The notes: a model not told the origin generated them from the sequence alone. A stretch of 64,000 nt of DNA from Hypomyces perniciosus (GCA_008477525.1 SPDT01000005.1:5256925-5320924); one strand, 5' to 3'; shown: positions 34,892 through 47,494, numbered from the stretch's first letter. A program made the numbers and translations.

Positions 34892-37762
34892 TGGCGCTGG
34901 CCGAGCATGAAATTAAGGCAGCATATGAATGATATCGCAGCGTGGGGCTAAACCTCAACGATGCTGCGTCCATGACTGACTGACTCCCCGCGCCATCACA
35001 GATGACCCGTGAGCACGAGCTTCCCCAGTGGGGTCCAATGTCTCACAACTGAGACAGCATGTGGTGATAGTCATACGAAGTACATGCGCGGCAAGGGAGG
35101 ACCACCCAGTTTGTCCAGTCGTCCAGTCAGCCTCTCTTCCGAGAATGACCCGGGTACGAACATGTCGGTAGATGCCGCGTCTGTGAAGACGTGAAGATGC
35201 AGTGACGCACATATCGTACGGTTTTGGGAGAAACGGCTGGCTTGCGAGACATGACAGCTCCGGGGACGATCCTTGATGTAGATGCCAGGATTCAGAGATC
35301 GATGGCTAACAGGAATCTTTCGACCTAGGCTTGACGCAAAGTACTCAAACTCAGATTTCATGCTTTATTCGATCGGGCATTGCATCAGAGGCGAGGGCAA
35401 GGCGAGAGATACCACGAACGTGCGCTGCCACAAAGCAAAGGGTGCCAGGGGCAAAAGCGGCGAGCGCTCGACACGTTCTAGACACCATGATCTGCGAGCA
35501 TGGGGTCCCTTTCCATTGCCCGGCTTGTTGGAATGTTGTGGCGCCATCAAAGAATAGATAGACCGCCGCGTGGTAATAGTAGTAGTACGGAGTACTTCGT
35601 GCTTCGTGCTTCGTGCTTCGTAGTAGGTACGCTTTTGTCCGAAATGCTCCGGATGATCCTTTGCAGATGTATGAAGCTGTCGTGTATCTATTATGTGTAG
35701 TACTCGTACGAGTAGTTTTATTCATCTCAGGTAGTTGGATCATCCGGACGGCTGTTCCTTCCTCTCTTCCGGCTCGCTAACACTTCCCTTTCCACCCTAG
35801 CTGGAGGTTTCCTCTTATCACCACTTCGTAGGTACTCCGTACTCGTACTCACCCCAAACTTTGTCGTGTTGGCTTCAAGCAACTCTTCCTCAATGTGACG
35901 ACGCTTGCTATCACACGCCACTCTCAAACAATCTCAAGGGAGAGAGATCAGAGCCAACTACTACGAACACTCTCTTAGCCACCACGTTACCCGGCCTCTC
36001 CGGAACTCCGAACCCCGGGAGCCTCGTGCTTTTTCGAATGTCGTCCAGACTGCGTCGTCGAGTTGCCATTCCATTCCATTCCTCTGTGACTGCCAGCGTC
36101 TGCGGCGCTTCATCCACCATACCGTCGCACTGGATTCATTCAAACAGCCGCTCGTTCTTCAGCCTGACGGCGTTATTGAACTGCGACTGCCTGACTGGGA
36201 GTTTGTATGTACAGCACATACTGACATGAGAATACAGAGTTTTGGATATCTACCTATCTACGACGTGGTAGTTGGATACCTATTTCAGCTTCGCGGTACC
36301 ATAAAGGACGAGCATTCTGTACAAGTCGTGCGCGCACACGCATCACAAAACAGCCACGGCCTCGAATAGTGCCGGCAACGCCTCTCCTATCGCCTCCGTC
36401 CTCCATCACATCGTGCATCCCATCGACGCCTCGACTGAGCTACCGATAACCAGCCAGGCCAAAGCGAGGCTAGTGCAGATTCTGGCTGCGGTACAACCCT
36501 GCAATCCTGCACTAGGCAGCCTAGGCTAGGAGGGCTAGAGGGCTTAGCGGGCTCTGAAGGCCAGACCCTCAGCGGCCATCAACGCTGGCTAGCGCGCCCG
36601 TTGGCCAGGACCTCTGCTAGCTCGCACCAGAAGAACAACACTGGCGCCTCTCAGAGCTTTTTGGCTAGGCAATGGTTCAACATAATTAGTACCAGTACTA
36701 CTTCGTACTCCGTACTACCTACTACTACCTACGAGTACTACTACTACTATCACCAAGCCCAAGTCAGCAGCTTCATCCACCCCCCAGTCTGATTTGCCCA
36801 GTCTGGCAGTTGCAAGCCACAGCCTGCAGCGGCTAGCCAATCCGTGGCGCTAGGGACCCTCGTCAAGACCCTTGTCGCGTTTGCCTGCATCCACACCACC
36901 CATTCCTGCGTGGGCCCATAATAGTAGCAGCAGGACTTTACCAGTGTGGACTCTGATTGCTGGATTTTGCAGGAAACTCGGTACAGTAATACTCGTGCCT
37001 GTCCTGCTGCCGCCTTACAGTGCCTACAGACACGGCAACGCTGCGCTAATAATTTAGTGGCTTAGCACAGCAAACAGCGCAGCGACCGGGAAGAAAACGC
37101 CAAATCCAGCAATGCCAGTCAGCCAGCGAGCGACTGACTGCCAGCAGCTTTTTCTACTACCGCTGCCACTACTCCGTACAGCTGCTAGCGACTACTATTA
37201 GAGGCAACGAGCAGCATACCCAGACTGAGGAGCGCCGTTTCTCTCGCATTTTTGCCTCCTCCGGGTTCTAGGATCGGCATTGACGGCGCTATTTGCGGCC
37301 GACTCTGCTGGGTCCCCCAATCTGTCGCCCACCCCGTCACATTTATCACTCTGGGTCTCGCCTTTCGACCGCTTACCGCCGACTCTTCTCTTCCATTTCT
37401 CTTCCATCCCATTTCTCTTTGCCTGCTTTGCTTGCCAACCAGAGAGTGGCTTGCCCCGAGGCTGCACCCATCCCGCCCGGCATTTGTCGCTGCGAGGCTG
37501 AACCATTCCTCCGTTTGAATATTTGACACCGGACAGTCAGGCATTGTGTCGGCATTTGACAGGTAGGGCCAAAGCAACACAAGACAACCACACCCTCCGA
37601 ACCCAGCAGCTTGGACGCACGCCCACCTGTTCCACATACAGGCACATCTACACGCGGTTTCACCCAGCCAAACATCTCTCTTGTACGACAGAACCTCTTC
37701 TCCGCCTTCTCGATCTTGTCGCCCGTCCGTTTTTGCTGCCTTCCCTCGGTGTTGGCATTATT
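34892..37762. other. 2.9 kb gene-poor region upstream of the zinc-cluster regulator
   Basis: No gene is supported. The stretch is full of short motifs such as TACTCCGTAC, CTTCGTAC and CTACTACC, including a TTCGTGC tandem near 35595-35620 and dense copies at 36700-36760. The last 500 bp are pyrimidine-rich and probably form the leader of the regulator gene. A 154-codon open frame at 35.9-36.4 kb lacks family content and is not called. Confidence 0.5.
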
Positions 37763-39848
37763 ATGCCCCATATGCGCGAGGTACGGACGTGCGACCGCTG
37801 TCGCCACTTCAAACGGCGCTGCGACCTTCTCAAACCTTCGTGTTCGCGCTGCATTCAGGCCGGTGTCCGCTGCAGCTTCGACGTCAATGGTGTCACTGTT
37901 CCTGGCGCCGCGACTGCGACTACCGCGAATGCGCAAATGAACGGTGTTGCTGGTCCGACGTCTATACCAACCGGCGTAGCCCCCTCTCCGAACAACGACG
38001 ACATCTCGGCGACTCCCTCTAATCCCAATGGCTTGATTTCCCCGAGCAGCTCTACTGAGAGCCCGGAACCGCATCCTGGCGCTGGCGATCTACATGGTAC
38101 ACTACTGGAGGGCACACCAGCACCTGGCACGCCAGGATCTGCTCAGCGCATTGTCCGTAAACGCAAGCGAAACTGCCTGAGTTGCTTGCGCTGTCATCGT
38201 CTCAAGGTCAAGTGTGACAAGGAGCTGCCTTGTGGCCGCTGCAAATCTAGTGGCAATGGGAGGGAATGCTATTATACCTTCAACAAGGGACCGAATGGCG
38301 GCAAGTTCCCTTGTCCCACAACTCCGGCAAGCAACACTGGGGAGGAAACAAAGACTGTGTTGGCTACCTGGCAAGTTCAGCACAAAGTTCGAGGCTCCAG
38401 CCATTGGCGAGACCTGATGACCAAGGTTTGTCCCTTCCCTGTTTCGCGGGCTACTCAGTTTTACCCGTCATGATGCGCAGTTCTAATTGACCTAGATTGG
38501 CTCCCTAACTACGCTGGATTCGTCTCCGCTGGCTGCAGCTCTCGAAGACGTGGCAACGAATGCCTGCTTGGCCAACTTTACACTGCCCGGCAACTTCCCC
38601 TTTGGCACTCCTGGTGCTAGCAAATACTATACGCGTGAAGTCGTTACTCGACTGCTTGCGAACGAGAGGCCCAACTGCCAGAGGTATCTCGACCAGTATG
38701 TCGAGCTCCTCGACACGGTTAACCCTATTGTCGACCTTTCCATCTTCTCGCGCGAAATAGAACGGTACTGGCTGGATCCCCACGCCGTCAACCTGTGTTG
38801 GCTCTCACAGTTCCTCATGGTTATGGGCCTTGGCTGCTTTGTTTCAGCGGATGGAGAACCGCCTGTGGCCACGGAGCTCATGATGGCCGCCGAGGCGTGC
38901 TTGATGCAGACGCCCTTTTCGTTTCGACCGACTCTTCTGACGCTCAAGACCATGGCCCTGATGGTTGTAGCTAAGCAGGTCTGTAATGCTACTTGCTGGT
39001 CCGTTGACTCGTGTTGGTCTCTGCTGGGCTTGCTCGTTCGCACAGCCTTTATTTACGGACTTCCTCAGGAGCCTTCTGCTGCAGAGGATGAGGGGCGCGA
39101 CCAGGAGGAGAAGGACGCTCGGCGGAAGTTGTGGCTTACAATCTTGTATCTCGACATCAAGGTGGCCATGTGCACAGGAATGCCACCCCTCACGCGACCT
39201 GACGAACTTGGCAGTCTCAGGAATATCCCTGAGTGGGGCCCACCAAACAGCTTGCAGATGGTCCTGTACCAGTCACTGCCAACAGTGCTCTCGGTCATGG
39301 CCCAGATCAACTCCAAGAAGGATCAGATATCCTATCCAGATGTGCTCCGGTACAACACCCAATTGCGAGAGCTAATGGGCCATGCGCAACGCGTTTGCAC
39401 TGACCAGCTGCAACGGGTGACTATTGACATCTTCCTTCGAAGGTGTCTTATGGTTCTACATCGGCCCTTTGCCTTGCACCCCGAGGGCCCTGTCATGTTT
39501 CCAGAATCCTACTGGTCGTCTCTTGAATGCTGCCTTGCCTTACTAGTACACTACCGTGAAATGTGGTGCAGCGAGACTCGTTTGCGGTTGGACCTTGTTG
39601 GGCGTGCCTTTGTGCTCGACTTCTTCTCCGCGACACTGACAATCTACATACACGTGCTTCGCGAGGATGCACCGCTTACGGGAGCCGCTGCCACGGGATG
39701 TGCCATTCCGCCAAGACAAATTATACTAGACACCCTACGGAGCTGCGTCGACATCTGGAGCGCTGAGAAGGACAAGAGCGTATGCTACCGCACGGGCTAC
39801 AATTTGCTCGAGGCGGTTCTCAACTTGTTACCAAAGAATGTGGAATGA
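37763..39848 (+). CDS. Transcription factor with two tandem Zn(II)2Cys6 clusters and a fungal TF domain
   Basis: A nuclear, fungal-type regulator. Two exons (37763-38425 and 38498 region starting 38496, to 39848) with a 70-nt intron give 671 residues. The first zinc cluster is Cys10, 13, 20, 27, 30 and 37 (C-x2-C-x6-C-x6-C-x2-C-x6-C). The second is Cys141, 144, 151, 157, 160 and 169 (spacing 2-6-5-2-8), after a Pro/Ser/Thr-rich linker. Both keep the basic residues between the second and third cysteines. From about residue 260 on, the protein matches the helical fungal-specific TF domain, with YLDIKVAMCTGMPPLTRPDE as the recognisable core. The usual family carries a single cluster, so the duplication is unusual. 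Target genes cannot be inferred. Confidence 0.92.
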
Positions 39849-40958
39849 TGCGTTTTATAATCGGAAGCGGCACCACACCCTGACGATACCAATGATTCCA
39901 CCAGCATCACAATGGGCGAGAGGGCTATGGACGTATTGAATATTTATCCAGATATGTGGGGACCATCTCAGTTGCATATACCATAACCGTATTTTACACA
40001 TTACGCATTTGTAGTTCTATGGACGGAGGGAACAGGGAGCTACATTGGTTCTGTCAGTTTTATTGGCCAGCTAGCACGTGCTGACTTTGCATTTTGTTGG
40101 CATGACGCTTAGGTACTGTTCCTGTTGGACATTGTAAATATTTGTTGACCCCTTTTTTGTTATATCGGGATGGGGATAAGTGGAATGGCATGAATTGATG
40201 ATATCAAGACCGTGATGGAATGCTTTAAAAGGCTCAATAGGGTATAGGGTGTATACGGCCGAACTGGTGGAGAAATCCAAGGCCCCAGATGTTAAACATA
40301 CTCCGTGCCTCTTGAAGCCAACGGTTCATGAGATGAGTTGAGTGCTTTAGCCACGAGGTTTGTGGAGCAAGCATGGCTACCCGTTCCACCTAATTATAGA
40401 TAACTTTTAACGTTGCCTGTGGCACGGAAGAGGCTGCTACCGAACCAGCTGTGTCTCATTTGTATCGTCTTGTTCATTCCAGTTGTTTGTACTCCGTACG
40501 GAGCATTTTGCATTATTAGAACGGATAGTACATAACTATGTCTCTTGACCTCTGCGCACAGTGGCTTAGAAATGCATCATCATTATTCTATGCTTTTCGA
40601 AGTACATACGCGGGCATATGGTTCAATCTTAGGTGGTATTTAGTATTACTGGTGCTGTGACGACATGCCACAGTGCGTCATCTGGCACCATCAGTTCGCC
40701 CCTCCTCCAAGTTCGCCTGTTCCCACGCCCCCACCAAAAACTACTAAACCGACCAGCAACATCTTCTTCCTCTCGTGGAGTCGACAACGTGATCACCCGC
40801 AAGCTGTAACGTGCTCTCTGGCGACGGATACGACCTGCGGCGATTTGAGACTTCGACCACCTGCTTCAGTAACTTGACTTGACTTGACGATTCGACGATA
40901 CTACGAAGCACTCTACTACTACCTGTACCCCGCCAGGTCACGACAACCACAGAACAAA
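39849..40958. other. Spacer between the zinc-cluster gene and GLC8
   Basis: No gene is visible. A perfect 12-bp palindrome CTCCGTACGGAG lies at 40492-40503. The final 250 bp are the GLC8 promoter and leader. Confidence 0.6.
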
Positions 40959-41836
40959 ATGGCTTCAGTCGAGCATTCTCCGCCGACTCACAGTCCTCCT
41001 GGCCCAGATGCCAAGCGACCAAAGGGTGAGATTATTTGTTGCTACTGTCGCTCATAGTTTTATGCGCCTTATCGTGGCTTACCTTGCTCCTCCTAGGCAT
41101 CCTTAAGAACCCTTCTTACCACAGCCCATCCCCAGCCTCGCCCGAGCAGACACGGGAGAGGTCCATGTCAAGCAAAGAAATCACCCTCGAAAACACCCAT
41201 ATCAACGCCGGCCATCGCCGCTCCTCCTCAGGCGCTCCCCAGCAAGGCTCTCGCAGGCACTCGTCCACCAGTGCCGCTGACCCCGCCGAGTTGTCGCAGC
41301 GTCTGAAGTGGGATGAGGCCAACCTCTACCTGACGGAGCAGGAGCGCAGCTCTACTATGAAAATTGACGAACCCAAGACTCCCTATGCTAAGCACTACGA
41401 CCCAGCCGAAGACCCGTCCGACGACGACGAAGACGGGCACGGCGACGAAGAGGAGCAAGGCGGCCTGGACGGTACTGGTTCTGGTCGTAAGGCTCAACGT
41501 GCTGGCGCTGAAGATGACATTCCGGGCCTGTCGCTGGGCGAGCCGGAGGAGGAAGTCCCGGAGAGACCAGCGCCGCCGTCGCGCAGCTCCAGCGAGAAGA
41601 CAGTTCATGTGGACAAGGAGAGCGTCACCCCCAGCGCCGAGGAAGAAGTCCTGGGGCTCTCGCCTGAGGAGAGGGAGAAGCACCGCCGATTCGAGGAGCT
41701 ACGGAAGAGGCATTATGAGATGAAGAATGTGGCGCAGATTTTGAGCCATCCGGAGACGATACTGGATGAGGAGGATGATGATGAGGAGAACGGCGATGTG
41801 CCACCTTTGCCTACCATGACCAACGGGTCTGCATAG
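40959..41836 (+). CDS. GLC8: Protein phosphatase inhibitor 2 (PP1 regulator)
   Basis: Inhibitor-2/Glc8 is a largely disordered protein that binds and modulates the catalytic subunit of protein phosphatase 1. Exon 1 is 40959-41025 and exon 2 is 41097-41836, giving 268 residues. The intron splits the conserved KGILKN motif right after KRPK. The other family motifs are present: [26 protein letters not shown] (the phosphorylatable Thr-Pro site) and [17 protein letters not shown], the helix that covers the PP1 active site. Long acidic runs fill the rest. It is followed by a 23-T homopolymer at 41936-41958. Identification is firm. Confidence 0.92.
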
Positions 41837-42297
41837 TCCAGTATGGCGACTCAGTATATCGTTCGTTTTTCTTTCCATCTTTCCAAATGATACAGTAGTA
41901 TGTAGTTTCTTCTTGGAGTTATATTTTCCTTTCCCTTTTTTTTTTTTTTTTTTTTTTTGGCATGGATACCATGAATAGGGCGGCGTTGCTCGGGACTGCG
42001 GGAGGAAAGCACAAGATGCGTTGTGCCATTGTATGAATATTCTATTGCTATTGACAGGTGCAGGTAAGCGATGACGATCAGTTTGAGATCAGCAGCAGGG
42101 TCAAGTGTTGTACGCCTACGTGACGGATTCGAGTTTGGATCGGGATATTCGGGGGGCTTTCCCGTCTTCTTTTCCTGTTGTTACAACCCCATCTATAGAT
42201 CAGTCATACATATCATTTACTATTTCCTACGCCGGCGTGCTCCTATTCGTCCAAGTCTATCGTCTGTCATTTTTCATTTATTTGTCCATCAGACTGC
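41837..42297. other. Convergent spacer GLC8 / LCL2
   Basis: No gene is visible. A homopolymer of 23 T residues occupies 41936-41958, probably within the GLC8 3' untranslated region. Confidence 0.6.
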
Positions 42298-42789
42298 TCA
42301 CAACAGGCCTTTCCGCGCGAGTTCGACTTTGCGCGCTGCCTCTCCAGCCTTGAAGCCGCCCTTCGATACGCATATGCGCTTTCCCTCGGTGATCTCGAAT
42401 TTATCGTCATTGGAGTCCCATGCGCAGGGGCAGTGATGTGGGAAGTGGACGCAGGCGAGGGTATCGGGGCAGAGGTAGTTGTCGCAAATAGCTGTTGGAC
42501 CATGTTAGCACTCTCCTCTGATGCGGGAACATGATACTGCGCTCGCTTAAAGACACATGGATTTTAAAGGAGTAGACTGAGGAGACAAAAAGCCGAGGGA
42601 AAGGGACGCACATTGAGTGTAGTGATTGCGGTAGTGGCCAGCGTCGCTAGGATTGTTCTGTGGACGCTGTTCTTCTTGATGGTGGTGGTGGTGGCCGCCA
42701 CCGCCGCCGCCGCCAAACATTTGGTCGAAGAAACCGAACTGCGCGTTGGCGAGGGCGAAGAGGGAGAGGAGAGCGATTAGACAGCGCAT
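42298..42789 (-). CDS. LCL2: Long chronological lifespan protein 2 (secreted small protein)
   Basis: A fungal-specific small protein whose yeast homologue affects chronological lifespan; its biochemical role is unknown. Exon 1 (42789-42612) and exon 2 (42491-42298), with a 120-nt intron, give 123 residues. It starts with a signal peptide ([16 protein letters not shown]) followed by [11 protein letters not shown], then a Gly/His/Gln-rich low-complexity stretch. Exon 2 holds the conserved block [20 protein letters not shown] with four cysteines in the visible span, and ends [20 protein letters not shown], the family signature. It lies head-to-head with the mitochondrial L27 gene, with only 290 bp between starts, so the pair probably shares a bidirectional promoter. 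Confidence 0.93.
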
Positions 42790-43079
42790 TTTAGGGATAT
42801 TCTGGCCCTTTATGACTGTGAATATTTTTATGGCAGAGGTATGAAGGCGATGTCGAGAGAGACAAAGGTCGAGACTCTGACGTTGTTTGATGTCCTCATG
42901 CGGGATGATAAGCTGTCCATTACGAAGTACAAGATCCTTTATCGATAAGCGCACCAATGGGCGATGACTAAGCGCGAAAACTCCAGTTTGAGTCTGGCGG
43001 CATTTCGAAGAAGCTTTGGGGTGCCATTGTCCGACATCAAACGACCAAAAACAACGTCGACTGAGAAACCGTGCCGGCC
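42790..43079. promoter_or_regulatory. Probable bidirectional promoter, LCL2 / mitochondrial L27
   Basis: 290 bp separate the two start codons of divergent genes. No specific element can be asserted; the call rests on geometry. Confidence 0.5.
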
Positions 43080-43977
43080 ATGCGGTTCCTTAGCATCCAG
43101 CGGCCGGTATTGGCTGCTGTGGCCGGCATCTCCAGGCCAGGCATTGCGAATAGTGTTGCCCCCATTGGCACTCAATTGGCCAATGCCCTGGTCCAGGGTC
43201 GAAGAAATGCCTCCGTGAAGGCACAGGGAGCGTATAAGAAGAAGTGCAAGAGGGGAATTCCGAATAAGCTGGGCGCCAAGAGGACAGGAGGTACGTTTTG
43301 TGGAATGGAGGCTCGCTGCAGGCTGCGGTGCGTTCAGGAGACCGGTTGGCTAACTTGAGGGTCGGGGTACAGATCAGTTCGTCATTCCGGGCAACATCCT
43401 CTACAAGCAGCGCGGCACGCACTGGTGGCCAGGAGAGAACTGCATCATGGGCCGTGATCATACTATCCACGCCATGGCGACGGGCTACGTCAAGTATTAC
43501 CGTGATCCCGCGAGACACCCGGACCGCAAGTACATCGGCGTGGTTTTCAACAAGGAGGATACGCTGCCCTATCCCGCGCACGCCGAGCGCAAGCGCAGAC
43601 TCAACAAGACGGTTCACACGATCCGCGCCATTGCGACAAAGCCGGAGCTCTCCCCCTCGGGGATCCCATTCGAGGTCACGCGTGTGGAGGCAGGCGAGCC
43701 GGATCGGTTGCTGAGGCTGAGGGCCGATTATAGCTACCGGGAGGACAATTGGCGGATTGGACGGCTGGTGAGGACGACGGGGCTGAAGACGAAGAGGTTT
43801 AGGACGCGGAAGCAGTGGTTTAGGCATAGACGGTGGAGGAGGGAGAGGGAGATTGCGGGACAGAGCGAGGCGGAGAGGAAGAGGGCAGAGAGTGGAGGGG
43901 AGGGCAAGATGGTGAAGGCGATAAGCAAGAAGGCTGCGAAGAAGGCGGCGAAGAAGGCCGGAAAGAAGGCCAAATAA
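43080..43977 (+). CDS. MRP7: Mitochondrial large-subunit ribosomal protein bL27m
   Basis: A component of the mitochondrial large ribosomal subunit near the peptidyl-transferase centre. Exon 1 (43080-43290) and exon 2 (43373-43977) give 271 residues. The first 45 residues form a basic mitochondrial presequence. The L27 core follows, with [18 protein letters not shown] spliced onto [19 protein letters not shown] and then [17 protein letters not shown]. Fungal mitochondrial L27 proteins carry a long C-terminal extension, here ending in a Lys/Ala-rich tail ([16 protein letters not shown]). Identification is firm; the splice site joins the core exactly. Confidence 0.94.
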
Positions 43978-44605
43978 ATGGTGGCGTGAGAGAGACTGTG
44001 TATTGTATAAGTATATAAGTACAACATGGATGATGCACCAATTCATGATATATTGGCATTGCTCCATCCCGGCTTCTGAAATTGAATATACAAAGTGAAT
44101 TTGGAGGACTTGTATCGAAATATCTCCCATACAGATGGAGTTGGGCGTGCTGTTGAGGCCAATCGCTAAGTTAAGGTGTGGAAGGCCTTAGCAGCCTGGT
44201 CGCGCCGCTTAAACGATTTTACGCGGAGCGCGTGTGCCCCTTTGCTTTGTTCCTAGAGCACTTCACCTCTCACCAGAGCACACGACTTGAGCCAACTCAC
44301 GAACCGACAGAAGAATCAAGGGCAGATTAAAAAGATATCATATGCACCTTCTCTTCTATGCTTGCCTATATTTAACCAATCTTTTACGGAAGGAGAGATT
44401 GCTTGAGCTTTCAGCGCGCGTCACTGAACTCACAGCTTCCATTGATATCAACACCTCTCTCACTCAGCCAACCGGCTCTGTTCCACAGCATCAACGAGGC
44501 TGCGCTTCCATAACCATTCATTTTTAAAAATTGCACTTCCAAGGCTGCCATAGACGAATCTTTCCCTGTGCACTGTGCACTGTGCAGAGCCGTGCTGTTG
44601 CTGCC
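43978..44605. other. Spacer between MRP7 and the 878-residue protein gene
   Basis: No gene is visible; it presumably contains the promoter and leader of the downstream gene. Confidence 0.6.
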
Positions 44606-47494
44606 ATGGCACCGCCGTCTGAGGGCAGCACTCCTGTGCACACCATGAAGCGGACTGGGCGCTCTTCCTGGACTGCCTTTGCCAGGAGTGGCCCTGCGAC
44701 AATGACACCCTTAGCAGCGGCAACGCAGACGCAGAAGAATAACCCCAATGAGAGCCATCTGGAGGTTGCGCTGCCTGCTCGGGTTGTCAACGATCTCATC
44801 GATTCAGTATCATCACCAGCTGCGGCAAGTCCCTTGGTGAGGCAGAAGTTGTCGCAGAGCAGCAAGATCACGGCTTTGCAGCGGGAATGGGAGAAGGAAA
44901 AGCAACAAATGGAGAAGGCCCACAATGACAGCAGCAATAACGGAGATGATTCAGCATCTTCCAGACTGTCACTGCCATCGGATAAAGGCGCAAGGGGAGA
45001 TGTGCAGGAGCCGTCGGCTGCAGTGAAACCGTCAGACAGCACTTCCAACTCCAGTGAAGCAGTGAAGCATCAACAAACGAATGGTGAGGCAAACCCTTTA
45101 AAAGCTTGGCGATTGCATTCACTGCATGGTCTTTTTATTCACCTGAATTTCCCTCCTTCTCTCTATTTCTTTGCCCCCTATGTTCACATTTCGCGTGAAG
45201 TTTGCTGATACTTTCGCAGCAACGTCAAAACAGGCAGAGACATCTCCTGTGCCGCTCCCTGCCTATGTTTCCCAGCAAGCGAAGCAACTTTCAACAAACC
45301 GCTCGTCGTCTGAGCCAAGATCTAGGGCCACATTGGAAGATCAAGGAGCTGGAGAGAAGGCGAGAGCAAAAGCAGAAGCAAAAAAGCTTAAAAAGCAGCG
45401 TAAAGCAGAGGCCAAAGCTAAGCGTGAGGCAGAGCACAAAGCCCAACGTTACTCGGAAGAGGCTGTACTGAAGCAGCTTCAAAGGGCTATGCCCACTCCC
45501 AAGACGAAAGCAGGGGAATCCAGGGTAAAGCCTGCACCCTCGCACCCGAGCTCATCTCATAATGCGAGATCCAGGCCGTCGTTGACCCCTTCGATGTTGG
45601 TGGAGATTACGAGAAGACAATTGGTGGCGAACATTACCTCGGATTCCGATCACACTGTTACAGATACCAGTGATGAGAGCGACCTCAAAGACACTTCAAG
45701 TTTGACAGCAAGCCATTATGGCAATCCTGCCGTACAGGGAATACACCCAATGCTTGATAAAAACATCAAAGGCATATCGTACTATCTGACGGGTGAGTAT
45801 CTGTTTCCATAGAACACATATTCATGCCTAGAGGTTGAACTGACAATCATCAGAGAGTGATGGCATAAGGGTAAGCACCAGTGGTGCGCCCATCGCACCC
45901 GGCCACGAACGGCACGATGGCCCGGGACGGCCCTTCATCTGTCCAGTACGGGATTGCAGGGCACTCTCCCACAATATCAAATCTATGTCCTCCCACTTTC
46001 ATGGCAGACATAGCGGTGCTCGCTTGAACGACAATGGGGATGGTACCTTTTCAAAAATAGGAGTGTATTCAAACAAAGACAGTACCTCCCCCGGCATTGT
46101 TGTCTCACAAAACCCGCTGTCTCCGGGAGCACCGCCGGCTCTTACTCCTGTCTACACACAGGCCCTGAAGCAGAAGCTAGGAATAGATGAGAAGAATGCG
46201 CCCTTCCCTCCATTAACCAGACCGACTGAGCACCCGAAGCGATCTCTCGAAATCGACAACAGATTAATCAGGGATATTCCTTCGAAACGACCGCGGGTGA
46301 CGCCCGTCCCGCCTCCATCTATCGTTCCCGTTCGTCCCCTGCATACTGCGCAAGGAGACAGGATGCCAACTACAGAGAGCTTGCGATATCTCCACAAGTT
46401 CCTTTCGCCGGAACAGAGGGTACCGGATCGGGAGGATATTCGTGCGTTGGCGGCCTTTAAACGAGTTCGTGAGCTGCCAGATGCGTGGGTGATGAATTAC
46501 GAAACGAAGATCCTTGAGGCCCAGACTTATGCTTGTGCGCTCGCATATCTCGTGGGTGAAGAGGTAAAGGGCCCCAGGGTTTGCCGGGCACCCGGCAAGA
46601 TCCCGCGATTGTCTCAACCTTGTATCGCTCTACCCTCTGGCTTATCTGATGAGGCAAAGACTCTTTTTAGCAAGAAACCGAGTTGTGTCGCATGCCGGTA
46701 TTACAGCGTTTGTTATCGGCAAGCCAATAGATGTGAATGGAATCAAGAGAATAAGCCATCTATTGACAACTCCGACAAGGAGGAGTCGAAAACTGAGGAT
46801 GACAGCAAGATGGAAGGACAAGATCACGGGTCTTCATCTAGACTGGGGTCGGAGTCAGAACCAGAGCAGAAGGAGTCTGAACCCGAACCCGATTCTGAAA
46901 AAGAGGACGGGCCAATAGTGCAACCTGCATTGGCGCGAAAGAAGTCTCGATTGGTAACGACCAACACACTACGGTTGGTGCAGCCGACAAATGGTTCGGT
47001 CTCATCTCCTAGTGTGCTCTCTGTTGCACCTGCAATGAACCAGTTTTCTATTAATAATTTCGAGATGGAGGACTGGGAGTTTGCCCCTGGTACGTTCAAG
47101 GACGAGACGACAAGCGAAAGTAAGTTTCTACTACAGTGGTCTCTATCCATACAGTTCTAACATGGTATGTGTAGATATTGGCTTTTCAGGTGCATATCTC
47201 AGCGGTCATCCCGTGACTGTTTCCCCAGACATCGAGTTTAATGTTTTGGCATTGAATCCCGGAGCGACACATACCTGGCCCGCGGTGAAGAACAAGATAC
47301 GCACTTGCTCTGTCGCCTCTGGCAAGATTAGAGTGAAAATTGGGGGCCAGGAACCTAAGAGGATGGGAACTCACAGCGCGTGGGTCATCAAACCTGGTCA
47401 GACGTGCACAATTGAGAATCGGCTTTACATAAGCGCAGCCATTCACTGCCACACAGTCGCGGATTACGAGCTGCTTCCCGACGGAGAGCGATGA
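44606..47494 (+). CDS. Uncharacterised fungal protein: C2H2-like finger, cysteine cluster and cupin-like C-terminus
   Basis: Four exons (44606-45083, 45220-45792, 45854-47119 and 47175-47494) join in frame to 878 residues. Residues 1-350 are low complexity, with a Lys/Ala/Glu coiled stretch (ARAKAEAKKLKKQRKAEAKA). A C2H2-like finger follows (Cys380, Cys385, His398, His403) ending in a HFHGRHSGARLNDNGDGT segment. Near residues 600-645 is a cysteine-rich block (Cys628, 631, 637, 644 plus earlier Cys), like the fungal DUF3716 domain. An acidic Glu/Ser/Pro region comes next, then a C-terminal domain of about 105 residues (NVLALNPGATHTWPAVKN to HCHTVADYELL) whose pattern suggests a small beta-barrel of cupin type. 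A nuclear role is likely from composition; the function is unknown. Confidence 0.8.

Noticed and set aside
35905..36369. A 154-codon open frame upstream of the zinc-cluster gene
   Set aside because: No family content, mixed codon third positions, overlapping frames of similar length on other strands, and repeat-like flanks.
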